Source: PFL42 sp963789825 (GTDB lineage Bacteria > Chloroflexota > Anaerolineae > Anaerolineales > E44-bin32). Taken from it: a DNA stretch of 64,000 bases. Shown piece by piece: positions 61,666 through 64,000 of this stretch. The stretch spans positions 1,116,001 to 1,180,000 of the forward strand of contig CAWBME010000006.1 in the NCBI GenBank assembly GCA_963789825.1, in the 5' to 3' direction. Numbering within the stretch: position 1 is the first letter of the stretch; every line of letters starts with the position of its first letter. The translations under genes and the position numbers were made by a program. The notes beneath the pieces are model-generated. The model searched no databases and had not been told where the DNA came from. It saw nothing but the letters and a program-made list of their open reading frames with translations.

Positions 61666-61974
61666 TCACGTTGGTGGCGGCGACGTGCCGGCGACCAGAC
61701 TGTCCATCTTGGCCGCCGCATCATCCTGGAGGCCGGGAAGTACATGCTGGTATGTGTCGAGCGTGAAGTTGATAATGGAGTGCCCCAATCGCTCCTGAAC
61801 TACCATGCTATGGATTCGCTGCTGGAGCATGAAGCTGTCGGCGGTGTAACGCAGGTCGTGGGACCGAATATCGGGCAGCCTGGCCGGGGCAAGAACCCTC
61901 GAAGGGTCGACAAGACGGTAGCCACAATCCCACGTGGGACGGTTTAGTGATCCGCAGCCAGGTTGTGATCCCAA
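61666..61974 (-). pseudogene. C-terminal remnant of a tyrosine recombinase (integrase)
   Basis: About 75 residues keep the last catalytic residues of phage-type integrases: LPDIRSHDLRYTADSFML (His-x-x-Arg box, normally HDLRHT), VVQERLGHSIINFTLDTYQH with the LGH box and the Tyr nucleophile in LDTY, and a tail LQDDAAAKMDSL. The N-terminal domains and the first catalytic Arg are missing, so it cannot function. It marks the toxin region as a former mobile element. Part of the upstream sequence (VLAPARL coding, 61875-61898) is repeated at 62978. Confidence 0.75.
61875..61898. repeat. 24-bp perfect direct repeat, copy 1, within integrase remnant
   Basis: GCAGCCTGGCCGGGGCAAGA plus four bases; identical at 62978-63001. 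The pair brackets the AbrB/PIN module. Confidence 0.9.
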
Positions 61975-62065
61975 CGGCGGCCTGGTTCTGCGTGCGGCTC
62001 TGCGAGTGGAGTGCTCACCATGAGGCGGACGGCTGTCAGGATGAGCCCGTTGCCATGACCGCTGG

Positions 62066-62503
62066 TCATTGAAGGACTGTTTTCAGGAACTCTCCTGGGG
62101 TGCAGACAATGATTGGAAGGATTGCTTCTCGGGTCCTCGCGCTCAAGAAGTGCCTTCGATCAAGGGTCAGCAGATGCGTGGCCTTGCCTGCGCGGGCTCC
62201 AGCAAGTACATGGGCGTCTTTCGCCGGGACGACGGCACCGGCCCTGCGGAGCGCCGCTCGGGTGGGGTCAGCCACAACCTGGGGCTCGAGTTCCCCCAGC
62301 AGTCTGTAGAATTCCAGCAGCGCAGATGCCGGAAACTTCCCAAGGAGATTCCGCTCAGCCTCCCACAGGACCAGCCTGGTGACCAAGGCCTTGGCCAGCC
62401 CTCCCATGCACACGGTGGCAACAAGAGCAGATCCGCCTGAGGGCGAGGCTCCGGCAGCGATCAAGGTGCTGGCATCGAAGAAGACACGCAGCCTTCCACC
62501 CAT
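62066..62503 (-). CDS. PIN-domain protein (second toxin)
   Basis: A complete 145-residue PIN-domain protein: RVFFDASTLIAAGASP (first Asp), LVLWEAERNLLGKF (Glu), VVPAKDAHVLAGARAGKATH (Asp) and LLTLDRRHFLS (last Asp). It starts one base after the antitoxin stop (62504), so the two are translationally coupled. The expected activity is RNA cleavage. It is intact, unlike the other two toxin genes in this island. It lies between the 24-bp direct repeats. Confidence 0.82.
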   Translation of the reverse strand: MGGRLRVFFDASTLIAAGASPSGGSALVATVCMGGLAKALVTRLVLWEAERNLLGKFPASALLEFYRLLGELEPQVVADPTRAALRRAGAVVPAKDAHVLAGARAGKATHLLTLDRRHFLSARTREAILPIIVCTPGEFLKTVLQ

Positions 62504-62779
62504 TCAGGCCTTCCCAAGCAGATGCCTGACCCTGGCGGCGGTCTTGGGGTCGATCTTGTCTTCCTTCAGGAACACGTCGAGTTCCTTCCGGTCGAAGTCC
62601 CGAAGCGTGCTCCCCTCCGTCCCGAGCTGCACAGGCGATAGCTCGATCTTCGAGCCGCGCAATGTCAGCCGGAGGAATGTATTCTGGTCGATGCCAAGAC
62701 GTTCCCGGAATTCGATGGGAACCGTAATCTGACCCTTCGCTTGGGAGCGAACAATACGAGTGAGCGGCTTCTCAGCCAT
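62504..62779 (-). CDS. AbrB/MazE-type antitoxin
   Basis: A 91-residue protein with a SpoVT/AbrB swapped-hairpin domain: IVRSQAKGQITVPIEFRERL, GIDQNTFLRLTLRGSKIEL, then a C-terminal tail (FDRKELDVFLKEDKIDPKT) that would bind the toxin. ATG 62779 has GGAGGAA seven bases upstream. It is the antitoxin partner of the PIN gene immediately downstream. TATACT at 62815-62810 (minus) is the likely -10 of the promoter. Confidence 0.85.
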   Translation of the reverse strand: MAEKPLTRIVRSQAKGQITVPIEFRERLGIDQNTFLRLTLRGSKIELSPVQLGTEGSTLRDFDRKELDVFLKEDKIDPKTAARVRHLLGKA

Positions 62780-62809
62780 TCCGGAATTCCTCCGTTCCGT
62801 CTTTCCGCA

Positions 62810-62815
62810 AGTATA
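62810..62815 (-). promoter_or_regulatory. -10 element of the AbrB/PIN operon
   Basis: TATACT (minus strand), about 30 bases before the antitoxin ATG. The -35 at 17 bp is poor, so autoregulation or an activator is possible. Confidence 0.45.
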
Positions 62816-63202
62816 CCACACAGACCGCGAATGTTGGCGGTGCCGGTAGGCGGCGACCGCCTGCAAGCCTCCCTGGCTCGATATACTCGCCCGTTGCGGG
62901 CACAGGCCGATCCCGGCACCCCCACGCAACTTAGGCGACTTCTACTGGCGATCTCATGATTTAGTTACGCTTCTCGAGCAGCCTGGCCGGGGCAAGAACC
63001 CCCTTGGGCCGTATTGGTGGGTTCGAGGCGTTCTTGGCGGGTCGCAGACTTGCTGCCTCCCTTTTCTCCGGCGAGCGGGTTCAGGGAGCTTGCACGACGC
63101 CTAGCGGAAACTGACTCTCCCCGAAGATACTCTCGACCAAAGCTACCGAATCCGAGCTGTCCAACTGCCTGGCTCGAGGTCGTTGGGGCAACTCACTCCC
63201 CG
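62816..63202. other. Intergenic, no gene recognised
   Basis: About 390 bp between two divergent toxin modules. It contains copy 2 of the 24-bp direct repeat (62978-63001), whose minus-strand flank encodes GVLAPARLLEKRN before a stop. Confidence 0.4.
62978..63001. repeat. 24-bp perfect direct repeat, copy 2
   Basis: Identical to 61875-61898, with different flanks. It may be a trace of insertion or rearrangement involving the integrase gene. Confidence 0.9.
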
Positions 63203-63231
63203 TTGCCTCCAGTTTCTCGTTGTGCTATACT
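63203..63231 (+). promoter_or_regulatory. Sigma-70 type promoter of the winged-helix/nucleotidyltransferase module
   Basis: TTGCCT (63203-63208), 17-bp spacer, TATACT (63226-63231), four and five of six consensus matches. The first operator copy begins at the last base of the -10 box, so bound repressor would block polymerase. Confidence 0.75.
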
Positions 63232-63270
63232 GACCTATCGAGTAGGTCATATGACCTACCGAGTAGGTCA
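63231..63270. promoter_or_regulatory. Two tandem 19-bp palindromic operators
   Basis: TGACCTATCGAGTAGGTCA (63231-63249) and TGACCTACCGAGTAGGTCA (63252-63270). Each has perfect 7-bp arms TGACCTA/TAGGTCA and they are spaced exactly 21 bp, two helical turns, so two dimers could bind on the same face. Confidence 0.85.
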
Positions 63271-63295
63271 TGTCTAGTGCGGAGCAGTTCACGCC

Positions 63296-63626
63296 ATGCT
63301 TGAACCACTACTGGGTTCCAAGGGCAGGGAGAGGGTCCTGGTATTCTTGCGGGCAAGGAAAGAAGGCTACGCCCGTGAGATTGCGCGCTTCTTTGACACC
63401 GATCTTGTCCAAGTGCAGAAGCAGCTAGACCGCCTGGAGTTTGGCGGGGTTCTTGCTGGTCGCGCCGCGTGGACGTACCAGGCTATACACTTTCAATCCA
63501 CGCTATCCCTTCTTGACTGAACTTGCGGCTCTGCTTGACAAGGCCTTGCAGTTCTATCCACAGGATCAACAGGACGCGCTGCTCATGAACAGGCGGAGAC
63601 CAAGGCGCCGAGGAAAACCACTTTGA
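63296..63626 (+). CDS. Winged-helix DNA-binding regulator (antitoxin-like; one frameshift)
   Basis: About 110 residues. The winged helix is LLGSKGRERVLVFLRARKEG, YAREIARFFDTDLVQVQKQL and DRLEFGGVLAGR. After an indel near 63460 it continues RGRTRLYTFNPRYPFLTELA and ends RRRPRRRGKPL. It is probably a homodimer binding the tandem TGACCTA/TAGGTCA sites and thus represses itself and the next gene. The nucleotidyltransferase gene overlaps the end of this gene (TTGA), indicating coupling. Confidence 0.75.
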
Positions 63627-64000
63627 AGCCAATCAACCGCATGACACAGCCCGAGATCGCGGCCCTGGTGCAAGCCCATCTGTCGAAGAAGGGCCATCGA
63701 TGTGGTGCTCTCTGGGGGAGCCTCGGTCGCGGTCTACAGCGAGAACGCGTACGTCTCGAAGGATGTGGATCTGGTCAACGCATACTCAGTCAGGGCAAGC
63801 GCAATTGGAACCGCGATGCGGGAGATCGGTTTCCAGGAAGAGGGACGGTATTTCAGGCACCCCGACTCCGATGTGCTCGTCGAGTTTCCTCCTGGGCCGC
63901 TCGCAGTCGGCGCGGAGCCAGTCAGGGAAGTGCAAGAGATAGAACTCGCGACTGGGACCTTGAAGCTCGTTTCCCCAACGGACTGCGTCAAGGACAGACT
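63623..64000 (+). CDS. Nucleotidyltransferase-like protein (toxin candidate; partial, one frameshift)
   Basis: The N-terminal 120 residues run off the right edge: KPINRMTQPEIAALVQAHLS, then, after an indel near 63695, IDVVLSGGASVAVYSENAYV and SKDVDLVNAYSVRASAIGTA (nucleotidyltransferase G-G-x-x motif and metal-binding Asp-x-Asp-like), MREIGFQEEGRYFRHPDSDV and TGTLKLVSPTDCVKDR. This is an AbiEii/MNT-related fold, often paired with a winged-helix or HEPN gene. TTG 63623 overlaps the upstream stop; ATG 63641 is the alternative start. Confidence 0.75.
   Translation, partial: MKPINRMTQPEIAALVQAHLSKKGHRCGALWGSLGRGLQRERVRLEGCGSGQRILSQGKRNWNRDAGDRFPGRGTVFQAPRLRCARRVSSWAARSRRGASQGSARDRTRDWDLEARFPNGLRQGQT

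Overview
The window looks like one contig of a GC-rich bacterium (roughly 60-65% G+C by eye), most likely a Chloroflexota of the Anaerolineae type. The grounds are family content: many family-5 solute-binding proteins, a NBR1 Ig-like lipoprotein with a Thr/Pro linker, an AddA/AddB-like helicase-nuclease pair, a tungsten aldehyde oxidoreductase, and kinase/STAND-type regulators. No rRNA, tRNA or universal marker was seen, so this placement is an inference. No CRISPR array and no intact insertion sequence was seen.

Layout. 1-9947 (minus) is a sugar-acid type catabolic locus: KDG-type sugar kinase, KDPG-type aldolase, ABM-type small enzyme, DUF917 protein, uroporphyrinogen-decarboxylase/MtaA-like protein, two tandem HapK-like proteins, and an oligopeptide-type ABC importer. 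An upstream IclR regulator has an operator-like palindrome at its own promoter, and a near match lies just downstream of the kinase promoter. 10.3-12.9 kb holds a DapA-family aldolase (minus) and a luciferase-like flavin oxidoreductase (plus). 13.2-21.3 kb holds a very large Ser/Thr kinase - AAA ATPase - TPR - solute-binding-protein fusion (minus), two small proteins downstream of it, and a divergent MalT/LuxR-type regulator (plus). 21.5-31.2 kb is a loose set of small accessory genes (methyltransferase, DUF333 lipoprotein, aldo/keto reductase, cupin, two DUF1801 proteins, MORN-repeat protein, zinc-independent alcohol dehydrogenase), with an intergenic repeat, a degraded dehydrogenase fragment and one attC-like site.

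31.7-40.2 kb carries a GntR regulator and a minus-strand operon: FGGY kinase, FGGY fragment, S1P-lyase-like PLP enzyme, SCP2 protein, aldehyde ferredoxin oxidoreductase. A KAS III-like enzyme diverges from it across a 20-bp palindrome. 40.7-43.7 kb has a membrane protein, an NAD-dependent epimerase and a zinc-ribbon/TPR membrane protein. 44.3-48.7 kb is a MacAB-like ABC export system. 49.0-49.8 kb is a molybdopterin oxidoreductase pseudogene. 50.7-57.8 kb has the NBR1 lipoprotein and the AddA/AddB-like pair. 58.3-64.0 kb is a toxin-antitoxin island: RHH/PIN, AbiEi/AbiEii-like with a toxin carrying stop codons, an integrase remnant, AbrB/PIN, and a winged-helix/nucleotidyltransferase module with a strong promoter and two tandem operators. 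Short direct repeats lie beside the modules.

Quality note. Many recognisable proteins are spread over two or more reading frames by single-base indels (over 40 by my count, worst at 13.6-21 kb and 33-36.5 kb), while other long genes are intact. Most are probably assembly or read errors, so spans are given for whole genes. In contrast the molybdopterin enzyme and the AbiEii-like toxin carry in-frame stop codons, which look like real decay.
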